A stretch of DNA of 64,000 nucleotides from Alteromonas sp. MMG017 (GCF_018100795.1 NZ_JAGJDY010000002.1:496001-560000); one strand, 5' to 3'. Counted from the stretch's first letter, positions 1 to 9,305 are shown. The notes: a model not told the origin generated them from the sequence alone. Program-made: numbers and translations.

Positions 1-1723
1 AATCAGAACGTTCTATATTTTCCTTAAGCCCACTCATGGCCATCTCACCTTGGTCGCGCGTGTCCACCGTAGTTCGAGCAACGTCTGAAACCGATACCGA
101 AAGCTCCTCTACGGAGGACGCAACACTACTACTTTGCTCTCTTTGGGAATGGACAGCAGTCAGACTTTCACCAACCGTTTCAGTAAATTCCACGGTAGTT
201 TGTGTAAGTACTTTCGCATCAGCCTTAAACTGTTTCACCAATACATGTATCTGGTCAATGAACGCATTAAAAGGAGAGATAACATCGTTAATTTCAGCAA
301 TTGGCGATGCTTCTAGTCTAGTAGTTAGGTCACCAGAACCATTAGCTAAATCATCACATGCAGATTTTAATTTCGTAAGGGGAGAAACCAACACATTAGC
401 AAGTCGAAGAGCTACGGCTATTGAAACGACAATTAACACACACGCTATGGCTAAAACCGTAAGTAGTAGGGTGCGTTGCAGCTTGGTTAGCGGTAAGAGG
501 GCCTCTTCCACATCAATTTCAGCTAACAGTGCGTAGGTATAACTTCCTAATTCTATAGGGCTATAATAGGAATACACATCAACACCACGATAATCTTCAA
601 CAGTAGTAAAGCCAGTTTTAGCGTCAAATGCTTTTTTCACTGAGGGGGACTCAACTTTTTGGATGCCAACACTAGTGCCTGCTCTTTGAGCATTGGTCGC
701 TACAGACGGGTAGCGTTGTTGAATAGCATCACTATACCCCTCTGGGTCCTCAACAAAAAAACGGCTTTCTGTCACTAACAGAGATTCAGGTGAAACTAGA
801 TAAGTTTCCCCCGAATCGCCAAATCCTCTCGCCTTCCAATCAGAGTCGTGGGTAAGAATATTGCTGACAACATCCAGCGGAATTTGAAAGATGAGTATGC
901 CTAATAGATTGCCGTTAATATCTACAATTTGGGAGCCAAAGAAACCCGCCATTGCGTCATAAGAAGGCAAATAGCTGGTTAACTCACTAATCACGACTTC
1001 ATCGGAGGCTGTACTTTGCATCGCCAAGCTGAACGCTTCACCAATTCCCGTATCAGCGTAAGGCCCTGACTTGAGGCTTGTAGCAAAGTCGAGCTCTTTA
1101 AAAACGCTATACACGATATTGCCAGAATCTGGATCGACAATAAAAATATCGTAGTAGTTAAAAGTTTGAAGGAAGCTGCGAATTTCTTCATGGTACTGCT
1201 CATGAATATCAGCGTATGTCGTACCGTTATTTAAACTCACTAAGGTGTCTTTTTCACCAATGTTATAGGTTGAGCCTGCAATAAAGTCGTACTGTAGCTT
1301 CTTCGTAACTAAGGGTAAGCTTTGATATAATTTTTCTACGTTGAGTAAAGGCTGGTTATTACGTTGTTCATATAAATCTGCGAAAGCGACAGAGTAGTAG
1401 TTACTTAACTTTTCACTTTGCTCGCTACTATAAGCATCTAATTCCGCATTATATTGATTGAAAGCCTGTTTAAATTTTGGTGTGGACTGGGTGATAATTG
1501 ATGATTCAGAAAAATTGCTTATCTGCTTACTCACGAAATCGACGTAATCTATAAACGCTTCTTTAGTCTGCACATTCTGCAACACTAACTTATCTTCTGC
1601 GGCTTGTTCTAATGCGCTTTTCGAAAGGTTGTTTGCTGTCCAATAAGTAGCAAACGCGAGTATTATTATGACCCCTATAGTAAGCATAGTTGTCGATAAA
1701 AGAAGGCGGAATTTTAGAGACAT
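1..1723 (-). CDS. Methyl-accepting chemotaxis protein, 3' end cut off by the window
   Basis: Reading leftwards from the ATG at 1723-1721 gives an open frame of about 574 codons that runs off the left edge. It begins with a short cytoplasmic segment and a membrane helix (about residues 7-25). A long extracellular Cache-type sensor region follows. A second membrane helix lies around residues 400-420, then a HAMP segment and the first helices of the signalling domain. The conserved kinase-binding tip and C-terminus are outside the window. In this family, ligand binding in the periplasm modulates CheA kinase and so flagellar rotation. The ligand cannot be told from sequence. The gene stands alone, separated from tyrA by about 190 bp. 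The apparent plus-strand frame at 36-536 is its antisense shadow. Confidence 0.88.
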   Translation of the reverse strand, partial: MSLKFRLLLSTTMLTIGVIIILAFATYWTANNLSKSALEQAAEDKLVLQNVQTKEAFIDYVDFVSKQISNFSESSIITQSTPKFKQAFNQYNAELDAYSSEQSEKLSNYYSVAFADLYEQRNNQPLLNVEKLYQSLPLVTKKLQYDFIAGSTYNIGEKDTLVSLNNGTTYADIHEQYHEEIRSFLQTFNYYDIFIVDPDSGNIVYSVFKELDFATSLKSGPYADTGIGEAFSLAMQSTASDEVVISELTSYLPSYDAMAGFFGSQIVDINGNLLGILIFQIPLDVVSNILTHDSDWKARGFGDSGETYLVSPESLLVTESRFFVEDPEGYSDAIQQRYPSVATNAQRAGTSVGIQKVESPSVKKAFDAKTGFTTVEDYRGVDVYSYYSPIELGSYTYALLAEIDVEEALLPLTKLQRTLLLTVLAIACVLIVVSIAVALRLANVLVSPLTKLKSACDDLANGSGDLTTRLEASPIAEINDVISPFNAFIDQIHVLVKQFKADAKVLTQTTVEFTETVGESLTAVHSQREQSSSVASSVEELSVSVSDVARTTVDTRDQGEMAMSGLKENIERSD

Positions 1724-1914
1724 TGATTAATCCGTTAACGTTTTGGGAGGAGTAGCGTCAAATTTAAAGACTAAACATAGAAGACAAATATCAATTCATC
1801 CTCTCAACTATAGTCTAGATTTTTGCTTACCAGTAACGTTCACGCTTAAATTAAAATATCTCTTTTAAAAATGGCTCCACCTTCTAATCAAATACTTATT
1901 AAACGTTTTGCGAA

Positions 1915-3066
1915 TTAAGGCTTTCTTAGTAATTTGCCATCGTCAGCTTTCAATAACAGTTGTTTACTATCGACTAGGCATGTTTTTGCATAGCTGCCAA
2001 ACCAGTTCCCTATGGTGAGAAACTGTTTAATGAACGCTTTTTTGTCACCCTTTTCCAACACGTTTAAGGCTAGGCCGAAACGGTCATAGAAACGGCGGAG
2101 CAAGGCAAAGTTTTCGGGGTTATTGAAAATAATATCGGCATACAACTCGGGGGCTTGTGCGAACAATCGCCCAACCATTGCTAACTCTAACCGATAGATA
2201 GGCGAGCTAAACATGGTGAGGGATTCAAGATCTGGGTTTTCTCCACGCAAATGCTCACCATACACGAAGGTGTTGAAGTGGCGCATTACCTGAATATAAG
2301 CCATGGATTTATCATGCTCTTCGGCGGTACTGTTGTGAATAGTTGCCCCCCAAATTCGCATTTGATCGATAAGCCAGCCATAAGCGCTCTCATTACGCCC
2401 CTCACACACCACCACGACTTGCTTGATCATACCTGGTGCATCAGGACCAAACATAGGGTGTAAGCCAACGACGGGCCCCTTATGCACTGACATCATGGCT
2501 TCAATCGGCTTAACCTTAATACTCGTGATATCAGCTAGAATACAGCTTTCGGGTAGCATAGAGAGCTGACCTATCACCTGTTCAGTAAGGTTAATAGGCA
2601 CCGCTACCACAGCTAATGCCGCGGTTGAAAGCACGTCCGCTGCGTGGCCACTTTCCCAGTCTTCTCTCTCTACTACAGAAACAGAGTAACCGCTTCGCTC
2701 GAACAAGCTTACGAATATTTTACCTAGTGCACCTGCTCCACCAATTACCACAATGGTACCAACGTCAGCATTAACCCCAAGGTATCGATTATTTTGCGTA
2801 TGATATGACTCGCGCATGATGCGACGAAGTAAATCTTCTGTAAGATCAGGAGAAACGCCTACCGCTTCGGCCTGCGCTCGTCGTGAAGCAATGAGTTCTT
2901 TTTCTCTAGAAGGTACATATACAGGCATGCCAGCTTCGGCTTTTACCTGACCCACTTTTGTAGTGAGTGCATTACGTTTAGCGAGAAGTTCAACGAGCTG
3001 GGTATCCAGCTCGTCTATTCCTTCACGCAGCGTATCTAATTGCTGCGAATGCGAAAAATCGGCCAT
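1915..3066 (-). CDS. tyrA: Bifunctional chorismate mutase / prephenate dehydrogenase
   Basis: This 383-residue protein converts chorismate to prephenate and then to 4-hydroxyphenylpyruvate, the tyrosine branch of the aromatic pathway. The N-terminal 90 residues form the all-helical AroQ-type mutase (LREGIDELD near the start, RRIMRES near residue 81). The NAD-binding motif GGAGALG lies at 109-115. The dehydrogenase motif HPMFGPD at 203-209 holds the expected catalytic histidine. The length matches enterobacterial TyrA. It lies 43 bp downstream of aroF on the same strand, the same pairing as in Escherichia coli, so the two are probably co-transcribed and controlled together by tyrosine. No motif is missing. 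Confidence 0.96.
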   Translation of the reverse strand: MADFSHSQQLDTLREGIDELDTQLVELLAKRNALTTKVGQVKAEAGMPVYVPSREKELIASRRAQAEAVGVSPDLTEDLLRRIMRESYHTQNNRYLGVNADVGTIVVIGGAGALGKIFVSLFERSGYSVSVVEREDWESGHAADVLSTAALAVVAVPINLTEQVIGQLSMLPESCILADITSIKVKPIEAMMSVHKGPVVGLHPMFGPDAPGMIKQVVVVCEGRNESAYGWLIDQMRIWGATIHNSTAEEHDKSMAYIQVMRHFNTFVYGEHLRGENPDLESLTMFSSPIYRLELAMVGRLFAQAPELYADIIFNNPENFALLRRFYDRFGLALNVLEKGDKKAFIKQFLTIGNWFGSYAKTCLVDSKQLLLKADDGKLLRKP

Positions 3067-3109
3067 TTAGTATGTCCCTCAAATCAAATGGCACTGGCTA
3101 CCTTACCGT

Positions 3110-4201
3110 TTAGGCAACATCGGTGCGCTTATTTTGACGTAAGGGTAGCACAGTTATTAATTTATCTCTGGTTTGGGCAATAAGCGATTCTGTTGTTTCC
3201 CAGTCAATACAGCCGTCGGTTATAGACACACCGTATTCCATTTCGCTTAGCTTTTTACCATCAGACTTTTGGTTACCGGCCTTTAAGTGGCTTTCTAACA
3301 TCACGCCAATAATAGACTGGTTACCTTCTAGTATTTGATTTACTACGTTTTGTGCAACCAATGGCTGACGACGGTAGTCTTTTGAAGAATTAGCATGGCT
3401 ACAATCGACCACTAAGCCTGCTGTTAGCCCTGCTTCTTGCATTTCAACTTCACACTCAGATACACACACCGAATCGTAATTTGGTTGTTTGCCGCCACGT
3501 AGAATAATATGGCCATCAGGATTACCACTGGTGGCAATAACACTCACTTGACCTTGCTTATTAATACCCATGAAGCGATGACCTGATGCTGCTGACTTAA
3601 GTGCATTTAGGGCTATGTCTAAGCTGCCATCAGTACCATTTTTAAAGCCTACAGGCATTGAAAGGCCGCTGGCCATTTCACGGTGAGTTTGTGACTCAGA
3701 AGTACGAGCACCAATTGCAGACCAGCTGAATAGTTCTGCTAAGTACTGAGGACTAATTGGATCTAGCGCTTCGGTTGCTACCGGAAGTTCGAGTTCGGCC
3801 AACCAAATTAGTAATTCACGGGCTTTACGCAGGCCAGCTTCAATATCGAATGTGTCGTTAATATGAGGGTCGTTAATTAATCCTTTCCAACCCGTAGTGG
3901 TGCGCGGCTTTTCAAAGTAAACACGCATCACAATGAATAAGGTATCTTTGCACGATTCGTGCAGCTCTTTTAACTTAAGCGCGTATTCTTTAGCTGCTTC
4001 CACATCGTGGATAGAACATGGCCCACATACTACCAACATACGATGGTCGCGGCGGTGAATGATATCAGAAACAATTTTGCGAGAATCTGAAATGGCAGCA
4101 AGTGCTTTTTCTGAGGCAGGCAACTCAGCACTTAATGCTTCTGGCGTAATAAGTACATCTTCTGCACTTACGTGGATATTATTTACAGTGTCCTTGATCA
4201 T
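3110..4201 (-). CDS. aroF: 3-deoxy-7-phosphoheptulonate (DAHP) synthase, class I
   Basis: This 363-residue cytoplasmic enzyme condenses phosphoenolpyruvate with erythrose 4-phosphate, the first step of the shikimate pathway. The metal-binding motif CGPCS is at residues 59-63, and the family segments KPRTTTGWKG and GLxVDCSHANS are intact. Length fits the AroF/AroG/AroH class. Sequence alone does not prove which amino acid inhibits it. The symbol aroF is chosen because tyrA follows directly, as in the tyrosine-regulated operon of enterobacteria. An AGAG ribosome-binding segment precedes the ATG at 4201. A TyrR-like operator lies about 60-80 bp upstream. Confidence 0.93.
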   Translation of the reverse strand: MIKDTVNNIHVSAEDVLITPEALSAELPASEKALAAISDSRKIVSDIIHRRDHRMLVVCGPCSIHDVEAAKEYALKLKELHESCKDTLFIVMRVYFEKPRTTTGWKGLINDPHINDTFDIEAGLRKARELLIWLAELELPVATEALDPISPQYLAELFSWSAIGARTSESQTHREMASGLSMPVGFKNGTDGSLDIALNALKSAASGHRFMGINKQGQVSVIATSGNPDGHIILRGGKQPNYDSVCVSECEVEMQEAGLTAGLVVDCSHANSSKDYRRQPLVAQNVVNQILEGNQSIIGVMLESHLKAGNQKSDGKKLSEMEYGVSITDGCIDWETTESLIAQTRDKLITVLPLRQNKRTDVA

Positions 4202-4263
4202 GGGGCTCTCTTAACTACTAAAAAACGGAAAAAATGAAACGTCAAAAGAGTTATATTTTCGCA

Positions 4264-4281
4264 TGTAAACTTATATGTACA
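4264..4281 (-). promoter_or_regulatory. Candidate TyrR box upstream of aroF-tyrA
   Basis: TGTAAACTTATATGTACA matches the TyrR consensus TGTAAA-N6-TTTACA at all positions but one, with correct spacing. It lies 63-80 bp upstream of the aroF start. On the minus strand a possible -35 (TTGTAC) overlaps it, with an AT-rich -10 about 17 bp further on, so a bound regulator could block RNA polymerase. That a TyrR homologue is encoded elsewhere is an inference. Confidence 0.65.
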
Positions 4282-4450
4282 ACAGGCATTTTCTAATTTT
4301 CTTTAACGTCATTGACTTTTTAACAACAAACGAATAAGCAAGCAAGCATTAACGTATAATACTTTGCTTTAAGTTAAAGAAAAACGATTTTCATATGACG
4401 ATTGGTTAAGTTCACGCCTATTTAGTTTACTTTTCAACCAAAGGTGAGTA

Positions 4451-5080
4451 TTAGCTTTTCGGCGTGTAGCCCTTCTTAAATATGTTAGGTTTCCAGCCCC
4501 AATGTAGCGAACCTAGACGAATAAACACGGTTGTTAGTAATGAGCCCAAAATACACCATGCATAGGGCGCATCTAACGTAAACAAGGCGGCATACGCCAA
4601 ACCTCCAGAAAGACATGCTGTAGCATAAAGGTCGCCACGCATTACCAATGGAACCTCTCGACAGATGACATCCCTTAGTAAACCGCCAAATATCCCTGTG
4701 GTCATGCCCATAGTTAGTGCCACTATCATACCTGTGCCTTCTATCAGCGCTTTTTCCATGCCCATGATGTTAAAGATGGCAAGCCCTGCTGCATCCATCA
4801 AAATAAAGTAATAGTTAGATAGTGGAGGTAGATAACGTATGGATAAAACAGTGAGTACTACTGCGCCATAGGCAGAATATAAATAAGAAGGCGTTTCCAC
4901 CCAAAAAATAGGTTGGGTAAGCAATAAGTCTCTAATGGTTCCTCCGCCTAAGGCAGTGACACAGGCCACTACAACCACGCCAAAGCCATTGATACTTTTT
5001 TCATGCCCCATTAGTGCGCCCGATACCGCAAAGAACGCCACACCAAATAGGCCTAAAAATAAAAAGTAATCCGCCGTCAT
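4451..5080 (-). CDS. TRIC / UPF0126 (YadS-YicG type) inner-membrane protein
   Basis: This 209-residue, very hydrophobic protein has about seven predicted membrane helices. The family signature is clear: a glycine-rich TALGGGTIRDLLL segment near residue 50 and a second, pseudo-repeated GGLLRDVICREVPLV segment near residue 135, one in each half. Bacterial relatives are trimeric cation channels related to animal TRIC channels; some have been linked to glycine uptake. The substrate here is unknown. It is transcribed in the same direction as aroF-tyrA but separated from them by about 250 bp that contain the TyrR-like box, so it is probably a separate unit. Confidence 0.85.
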   Translation of the reverse strand: MTADYFLFLGLFGVAFFAVSGALMGHEKSINGFGVVVVACVTALGGGTIRDLLLTQPIFWVETPSYLYSAYGAVVLTVLSIRYLPPLSNYYFILMDAAGLAIFNIMGMEKALIEGTGMIVALTMGMTTGIFGGLLRDVICREVPLVMRGDLYATACLSGGLAYAALFTLDAPYAWCILGSLLTTVFIRLGSLHWGWKPNIFKKGYTPKS

Positions 5081-5199
5081 CCTTGTCTCACTTGCGTATG
5101 TGTCTTGAGTTTTATTCTGAAAATAGTCGAGTACAGATCGTTAATTTACAAATTTCGTGGCAGTATTAATTTTTTCACACATGCAAACCTATCTTTTAC

Positions 5200-5892
5200 A
5201 TGAAATTTATACTTATTTTATTATTTGTTATTACAAGTGTTAACGTTCACGCCACAGCCACAGCCACAGCCAACGAGTATACTTTTCCCAGTAAAATAAA
5301 CGCTGCCGAACACTACGTTTTCTATTCCCATGGTTATATCGTAGAAGGTGACGACCCAACACCCATACACCCTCGGTGGGGGGTATATAATTTTCCGAGT
5401 ATTCAAAAAGCACTTAATGACGCTAGCTATACTTTAATAGCACACCACAGACCAAAGGGCGTAAGCCCAATCGACTACGCTAAACGCCTTGCCGGAGAAG
5501 TTAAACAACTTATCACTTTTGGTGTACCACCAGAAAACATTACCCTTACCGGCTTTTCCCGCGGTGGCGCTATTACTATATTGGCGGTAAACGAGTTAAA
5601 AAACGCTAAGGTCAATGTTGTGATTTTAGCGGGCTGTGCAGGGTTAATTAATCGAAAACGCGATATTCAGTTATACGGCCGCGTGCTTTCAATTTATGAA
5701 ACCTCTGATGATGTTGGCTCGTGCAACCTGTTAGAAGCACGCAGCCCTATGCTTAAAGAATTTAAAGAGATAGCCATTTCAACCGGCAAAGAGCACGGCG
5801 CGTTTTATCGCCCCATAGACGAATGGCTTGTACCGTTGAAACAATGGATTAATAGTTCAATCAGCGAGCCTGAAATTAACGAGGACGAATAA
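5200..5892 (+). CDS. Exported alpha/beta hydrolase of unknown substrate
   Basis: The 230-residue product starts with a cleavable-looking signal peptide (MKFILILLFVITSVNVHA). An alpha/beta-hydrolase fold follows. The nucleophile elbow GFSRGG is at 118-123 with Ser120, and a late His in KEHGAF near 207 could complete the triad. The protein is therefore probably a periplasmic or secreted serine hydrolase; I cannot name a substrate. A run of three GCCACA hexamers at about 5251-5272 encodes an Ala-Thr repeat at the signal-peptide end. The gene converges on the next hydrolase, with only 22 bp between stop codons. Confidence 0.78.
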   Translation: MKFILILLFVITSVNVHATATATANEYTFPSKINAAEHYVFYSHGYIVEGDDPTPIHPRWGVYNFPSIQKALNDASYTLIAHHRPKGVSPIDYAKRLAGEVKQLITFGVPPENITLTGFSRGGAITILAVNELKNAKVNVVILAGCAGLINRKRDIQLYGRVLSIYETSDDVGSCNLLEARSPMLKEFKEIAISTGKEHGAFYRPIDEWLVPLKQWINSSISEPEINEDE

Positions 5893-5914
5893 CCGCTAGG
5901 CGACACAGGTTGCC

Positions 5915-6778
5915 TTACTGTTGCTGACGACTACCATAGAGCCAATCTAACCCCTGTATGGCGGTAGTGGGAAATGCAGTAGCGTGGGTGGCCTCATCAA
6001 TGAGTTTAAACTTGAGATTTATATGCCGCTCACTCTGCTGCGTTATTTTTTGAGCCAGCTGTTGTGCACCTTCAACCATATCTTCCCTTTCACCATATTC
6101 AGGGCGCTCTAACGCACCCACGGCAAGATAAACGTTTACAGGTGTTTTGGCGTGTACAATTGCTTCAGACAAAATAGCATTGTCGCGAAACCACACCGAT
6201 GGGCTACCAATAATGTAACTACTAAACATATTTGGGCGAGTAAAAAGCACATAAGCACTAAATAGCCCGCCTAAGGAATTTCCGACTAACGTTTTAGGCA
6301 TTCCCTCCACGCGATAGTTATTCGAAATATAGGTAAATACTGTGTCATTAATAAAGTCAGCATGATGCGCTGCTTTGCCAGTTTCAAGCTTCCAGTCTTC
6401 AGCAAGGTAAGGGGTATAGTCACGAACACGACTTGCGGCCCCCTTAGACCCTTTCGAGTAGGATATGGCTACTATAATAGCCTGCTCCATTACACCACTG
6501 TTCATAGGAAATCGTGTTGCCCCGGACACCACCTGAAATGCATAAGAGCCATCCAACAAATAAATGACAGGGTAAGACGCTGCCGTATTAGCTCGGTAGC
6601 TTTTCGGCAACTTGATAAAAATGGGGTAAGTTCGGTGAGATTTATGGTCTTGAAGCTCGACAACAGCACTTCTAGGTATTGTGAATTCAACGTTAGCATT
6701 AGCCATGGCACTAGGCATCGTACCAGACATGGCACTGAAAGCTAACAGTATTAATACCCAGAAAAAACGCGAAAGCAT
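5915..6778 (-). CDS. Exported esterase, D-type/IroE-like alpha/beta hydrolase
   Basis: This 287-residue protein has an N-terminal signal peptide ending near residue 26 (AMANA). It carries the putative-esterase (PF00756-type) features: VIYLLDG strand, nucleophile motif GNSLGG at 166-171 with Ser168, and a late histidine in EATHATAFP near 265. Relatives include feruloyl esterases, siderophore ester hydrolases such as IroE, and S-formylglutathione hydrolase. The signal peptide favours a periplasmic ester hydrolase, but no siderophore genes lie nearby to support an iron role. It converges with the hydrolase gene on its left. The 500-bp repeat region lies upstream. Confidence 0.82.
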   Translation of the reverse strand: MLSRFFWVLILLAFSAMSGTMPSAMANANVEFTIPRSAVVELQDHKSHRTYPIFIKLPKSYRANTAASYPVIYLLDGSYAFQVVSGATRFPMNSGVMEQAIIVAISYSKGSKGAASRVRDYTPYLAEDWKLETGKAAHHADFINDTVFTYISNNYRVEGMPKTLVGNSLGGLFSAYVLFTRPNMFSSYIIGSPSVWFRDNAILSEAIVHAKTPVNVYLAVGALERPEYGEREDMVEGAQQLAQKITQQSERHINLKFKLIDEATHATAFPTTAIQGLDWLYGSRQQQ

Positions 6779-6857
6779 ATGCCACTCATTGTTTTAATTA
6801 ATTATTTTGAACATGTTATCTCGCAAAGATGCATTGAGCAATTGTGCCAGCGCGAAG

Positions 6858-6944
6858 GGATGCGTTGTAGGGCTCTCTGACCTTCCAGCGCAGGACGCGC
6901 TGGCAGAGCACCACATGGATGGGTTCACGGCGAGTCATCCGCAT
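6858..6944. repeat. Intergenic hairpin repeat, copy 1 (degenerate arms)
   Basis: The conserved core, about 60 bp at 6878-6937, begins TGACCTTCCAGCG and ends GCGAGTCA. It contains the stem CCAGCGC-AGGAC-GCGCTGG and a small CATGGATGG region. The outer arms pair only partly here (GGATGCG on the left against CGCATC on the right, with an asymmetric bulge), unlike copies 2 and 3. Confidence 0.8.
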
Positions 6945-6993
6945 CTTCCTTCAACTCACCTAACATGGCTATAAAGTGCGACCGGAGGGGGGC

Positions 6994-7080
6994 GGTGTTG
7001 GGTTCTCTGACCTTCCAGCGCAGGACGCGCTGGCAGAGCCCCCATGGATGGGTTTACGGCGAGTCAGGGAGCCCAACACC
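6994..7080. repeat. Intergenic hairpin repeat, copy 2
   Basis: The core at 7008-7066 is nearly identical to that of copies 1 and 3. Its 18-bp outer arms at 6994-7011 and 7063-7080 are complementary when two G-U pairs are allowed. The inner stem CCAGCGC/GCGCTGG and the CCCAT-GG-ATGGG mini-stem are both intact. Confidence 0.85.
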
Positions 7081-7111
7081 ACATCCCTCTTCATACTCAA
7101 TGCCGTGGGAA

Positions 7112-7210
7112 GAATATGTCCTTGGGGTTTATGACCTTCCAGCGCAGGACGCGCTGGCAGAGCCCCCATGGACGGGTTTACGGCGTGTCATAAACCCCAA
7201 GGACATGTTC
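7112..7210. repeat. Intergenic hairpin repeat, copy 3
   Basis: The core is at 7132-7190. The outer arms at 7112-7135 and 7187-7210 are 24 bp long and fully paired except for one G-U. Their sequence differs from the arms of copy 2, although both are paired. The element abuts the rplS terminator. Confidence 0.88.
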
Positions 7211-7218
7211 TTCGTCCA

Positions 7219-7250
7219 CAAAAAAGCCCGCTAATAAGCGGGCTCTTTCG
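7219..7250 (-). terminator. Rho-independent terminator of the rpsP-rplS operon
   Basis: On the minus strand a 7-bp stem (GCCCGCT/AGCGGGC, 7226-7232 with 7237-7243) with a 4-nt loop is followed by six T residues. It lies 31-62 bp beyond the rplS stop codon. Confidence 0.9.
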
Positions 7251-7280
7251 AAGTTAACAATAACGCAAGGATTAGTAATC

Positions 7281-7643
7281 TTAGTTAAGCTTTTCTTTGA
7301 TACGTGCAGATTTACCTGAACGTTCACGAAGATAGTAAAGCTTAGCACGACGAACCGCACCGCGGCGTTTAACTTCAATTGAAGAGATAGCCGGGCTGTG
7401 TGTTTGGAACACACGCTCAACGCCTTCGCCGCTAGAAATCTTACGTACGGTAAAAGACGAGTGCAGACCACGGTTACGCTTAGCGATAACAACACCTTCA
7501 TAAGCCTGAAGACGCTCTTTGTCACCTTCGGTAACGCGAACTTTAACAACTACTGTGTCACCCGGGCCAAACCCTGGAACATCAGATTTAAGCTGTGCTT
7601 GCTCAATTTTCTTGATGATATCTTGACTGACTTTGCTCATCAT
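7281..7643 (-). CDS. rplS: 50S ribosomal protein L19
   Basis: This 120-residue basic protein has the L19 hallmarks: an early [13 protein letters not shown] strand, the [14 protein letters not shown] segment and an ERVFQTHSP stretch. L19 sits at the interface of the large and small ribosomal subunits. It is the last gene of rpsP-rimM-trmD-rplS, 15 bp after trmD, and is followed by a strong terminator. A few residues extend the C-terminus beyond the usual 115. Confidence 0.97.
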   Translation of the reverse strand: MMSKVSQDIIKKIEQAQLKSDVPGFGPGDTVVVKVRVTEGDKERLQAYEGVVIAKRNRGLHSSFTVRKISSGEGVERVFQTHSPAISSIEVKRRGAVRRAKLYYLRERSGKSARIKEKLN

Positions 7644-7658
7644 ATCCTCTCGTCCTAG

Positions 7659-8420
7659 TTAACTGTCATCTCGCTGCAACTGCGTTTGGAATATTTCCAA
7701 TAACCGCTGCTGCTCCTCAGTCAGAGCTAGGTGATTTAACAAATCAGGGCGACGCAGTAAGGTTCTACCCAAAGACTGCATTAATCGCCACTGCCTAATT
7801 TTTTCATGATCACCACTTAACAACACGTCAGGTACCGATTGACCATCTAGTACTTCTGGCCGCGTATAATGCGGACAATCCAGAAGACCATCGGTAAAGG
7901 AATCTTCAACTGCTGAAGCTTTATGCCCCAACACGCCGGGAACTAATCTAGCAACTGCGTCCATTAAGACCATTGCCGGCAGTTCACCGCCACTTAGAAC
8001 GTAATCACCAATGGAGACTTCTTCATCTACATGGCTTTCGATTACGCGCTCATCAATTCCTTCATATCGACCACAGATTAAAATCGTACGGTCAATTCCA
8101 GCAAGACGTTGAACGCCTGCTTGGTCAAGGGGTTTCCCTTGGGGTGATAAGTAGATCACGCTACTGTTTTCGCCACCAACTTTCTTGGCAGCTTGTATTG
8201 CGTCGGTAAGCGGTTTAACCATCATCAGCATGCCGGGTCCGCCACCATAGGGGCGATCGTCAACTGTGCGATGGCGGTCATGAGTAAAGTCGCGGGGGTT
8301 AAAGGTATCAACCGATAATTTTCCAGACTTAACAGCCCTGCCGATTACACCCTGTTGGGTAAATGGCGCGAACATATCTGGAAACAGGCTAACCACCCCG
8401 AACCATTTTTCCGGAGTCAC
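7659..8420 (-). CDS. trmD: tRNA (guanine37-N1)-methyltransferase
   Basis: TrmD methylates G37 of tRNAs that read CNN codons, using S-adenosylmethionine, and so prevents frameshifting. This 253-residue protein contains the SPOUT-fold trefoil-knot motifs GRYEGIDER (117-125) and [11 protein letters not shown] (139-149). It also has the N-terminal RPYGGGPGM loop. Length matches the family. The stop codon of rimM and the trmD start are directly adjacent (8421/8420), consistent with one operon. Confidence 0.97.
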   Translation of the reverse strand: MTPEKWFGVVSLFPDMFAPFTQQGVIGRAVKSGKLSVDTFNPRDFTHDRHRTVDDRPYGGGPGMLMMVKPLTDAIQAAKKVGGENSSVIYLSPQGKPLDQAGVQRLAGIDRTILICGRYEGIDERVIESHVDEEVSIGDYVLSGGELPAMVLMDAVARLVPGVLGHKASAVEDSFTDGLLDCPHYTRPEVLDGQSVPDVLLSGDHEKIRQWRLMQSLGRTLLRRPDLLNHLALTEEQQRLLEIFQTQLQRDDS

Positions 8421-8942
8421 TTAAAACCCCGGATCCCAGTCAACTTTAATGACCTTCGCTTCCCGATCAACCTCTTGTACAACGTCGTCGAACACAAAAG
8501 GTATTAATCTTTCTTTTTGACCAAAAGCATCGCCTACATTAGCTTTAACGTGAACCACGTCATTGGCACCTGTATTAAATACTTCTTTCACCACACCTAA
8601 GTCGTAACCTTGCGTAGTTACCACTTTCATGCCAGTGAGCTCGCGCCAATAAATGCCATCGTCCCCTAAATCGGGAAGTTGCGAAGCGCTAATGTTTATA
8701 TCCAAGTTTTTGATGCGTTCTGCATCATCTCGGTTATCCACACCAACAATCTTTGCTACCAGGCCTTTACCATGCGTTCGCCATTGGTCAATTTGGTATT
8801 CGTTTTCTTCGCCAAGGAACCAAGGCAAGTACTCAAAAATACCTTCTGGTGTTTGTGTATAGCTGTTGATTTTGACCCAACCTTTTACACCGTAAGGTGC
8901 ACCGATTTTGCCAACAACCACAATGTCAGACGCTAAACTCAT
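8421..8942 (-). CDS. rimM: 16S rRNA processing protein RimM
   Basis: RimM binds S19 and assists late 30S head maturation. The 173-residue product has the N-terminal RimM barrel beginning VVGKIGAPYGVKGWVKI. A C-terminal PRC-barrel follows, starting around residue 100 (YWRELTGMKVVT) and ending with the typical KVIKVDWDPGF. It sits between rpsP and trmD as in most gammaproteobacteria. Confidence 0.96.
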   Translation of the reverse strand: MSLASDIVVVGKIGAPYGVKGWVKINSYTQTPEGIFEYLPWFLGEENEYQIDQWRTHGKGLVAKIVGVDNRDDAERIKNLDINISASQLPDLGDDGIYWRELTGMKVVTTQGYDLGVVKEVFNTGANDVVHVKANVGDAFGQKERLIPFVFDDVVQEVDREAKVIKVDWDPGF

Positions 8943-8966
8943 CTATACTCACCAGTTAATTGCAGC

Positions 8967-9218
8967 TTACGCTGCAGATTTTTTAGCTTCTTTTACCAAG
9001 CTAGTTACGCGCTCAGATAAGCTCGCGCCAACACCAACCCAGTAATCAACACGTTCTAGGTCAACGCGTAAACGCTCTGCTTGACCTTGTGCTGTTGGGT
9101 TGAAGAAACCAACGTTTTCAATAAAACGACCGTTTCTTGCACGACGGCTATCAGCCACCACTAGTTGATAAAATGGACGCTTTTTCGCGCCACCACGCTG
9201 TAAACGAATAGTAACCAT
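8967..9218 (-). CDS. rpsP: 30S ribosomal protein S16
   Basis: This 83-residue basic protein starts with the S16 signature [17 protein letters not shown] and carries [15 protein letters not shown]16 is a primary 30S assembly protein. It is first in the operon with rimM, trmD and rplS, 24 bp ahead of rimM. A strong promoter-like sequence and a short structured leader lie upstream. Confidence 0.97.
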   Translation of the reverse strand: MVTIRLQRGGAKKRPFYQLVVADSRRARNGRFIENVGFFNPTAQGQAERLRVDLERVDYWVGVGASLSERVTSLVKEAKKSAA

Positions 9219-9257
9219 AAATGCCTCAAACTCGTTGTAGCGTTACCGTTAACTTAA

Positions 9258-9299
9258 GCCTTCTTTCGACGCCTATAAATTGAGCGCCTAAGAGAAGGC
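9258..9299 (-). other. Inverted repeat in the rpsP leader
   Basis: GCCTTCT at 9258-9264 and AGAAGGC at 9293-9299 form a 7-bp stem at the predicted 5' end of the mRNA. The 28-nt loop contains two similar GGCGC/GGCGTC segments. Ribosomal protein leaders often carry regulatory structure; a role here is inference. Confidence 0.45.
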
Positions 9300-9305
9300 C
9301 GCCGA

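Larger units (their letters stand above)
6779..7280. other. Gene-free interval carrying the triple hairpin repeat
   Basis: About 500 bp between the esterase start and rplS hold no convincing gene. The interval contains three copies of a hairpin repeat and, at its right end, the rplS terminator. Short frames across it are made of repeat sequence. Confidence 0.8.

Noticed and set aside
36..536. Plus-strand open frame of 166 codons
   Set aside because: It is antisense to the HAMP/signalling part of the chemoreceptor gene, with no ribosome-binding site and Ser/Thr-rich noise.
6965..7234. 89-codon frame across the intergenic repeats
   Set aside because: Its translation repeats because the DNA repeats; it has no start context and ends in the rplS terminator.
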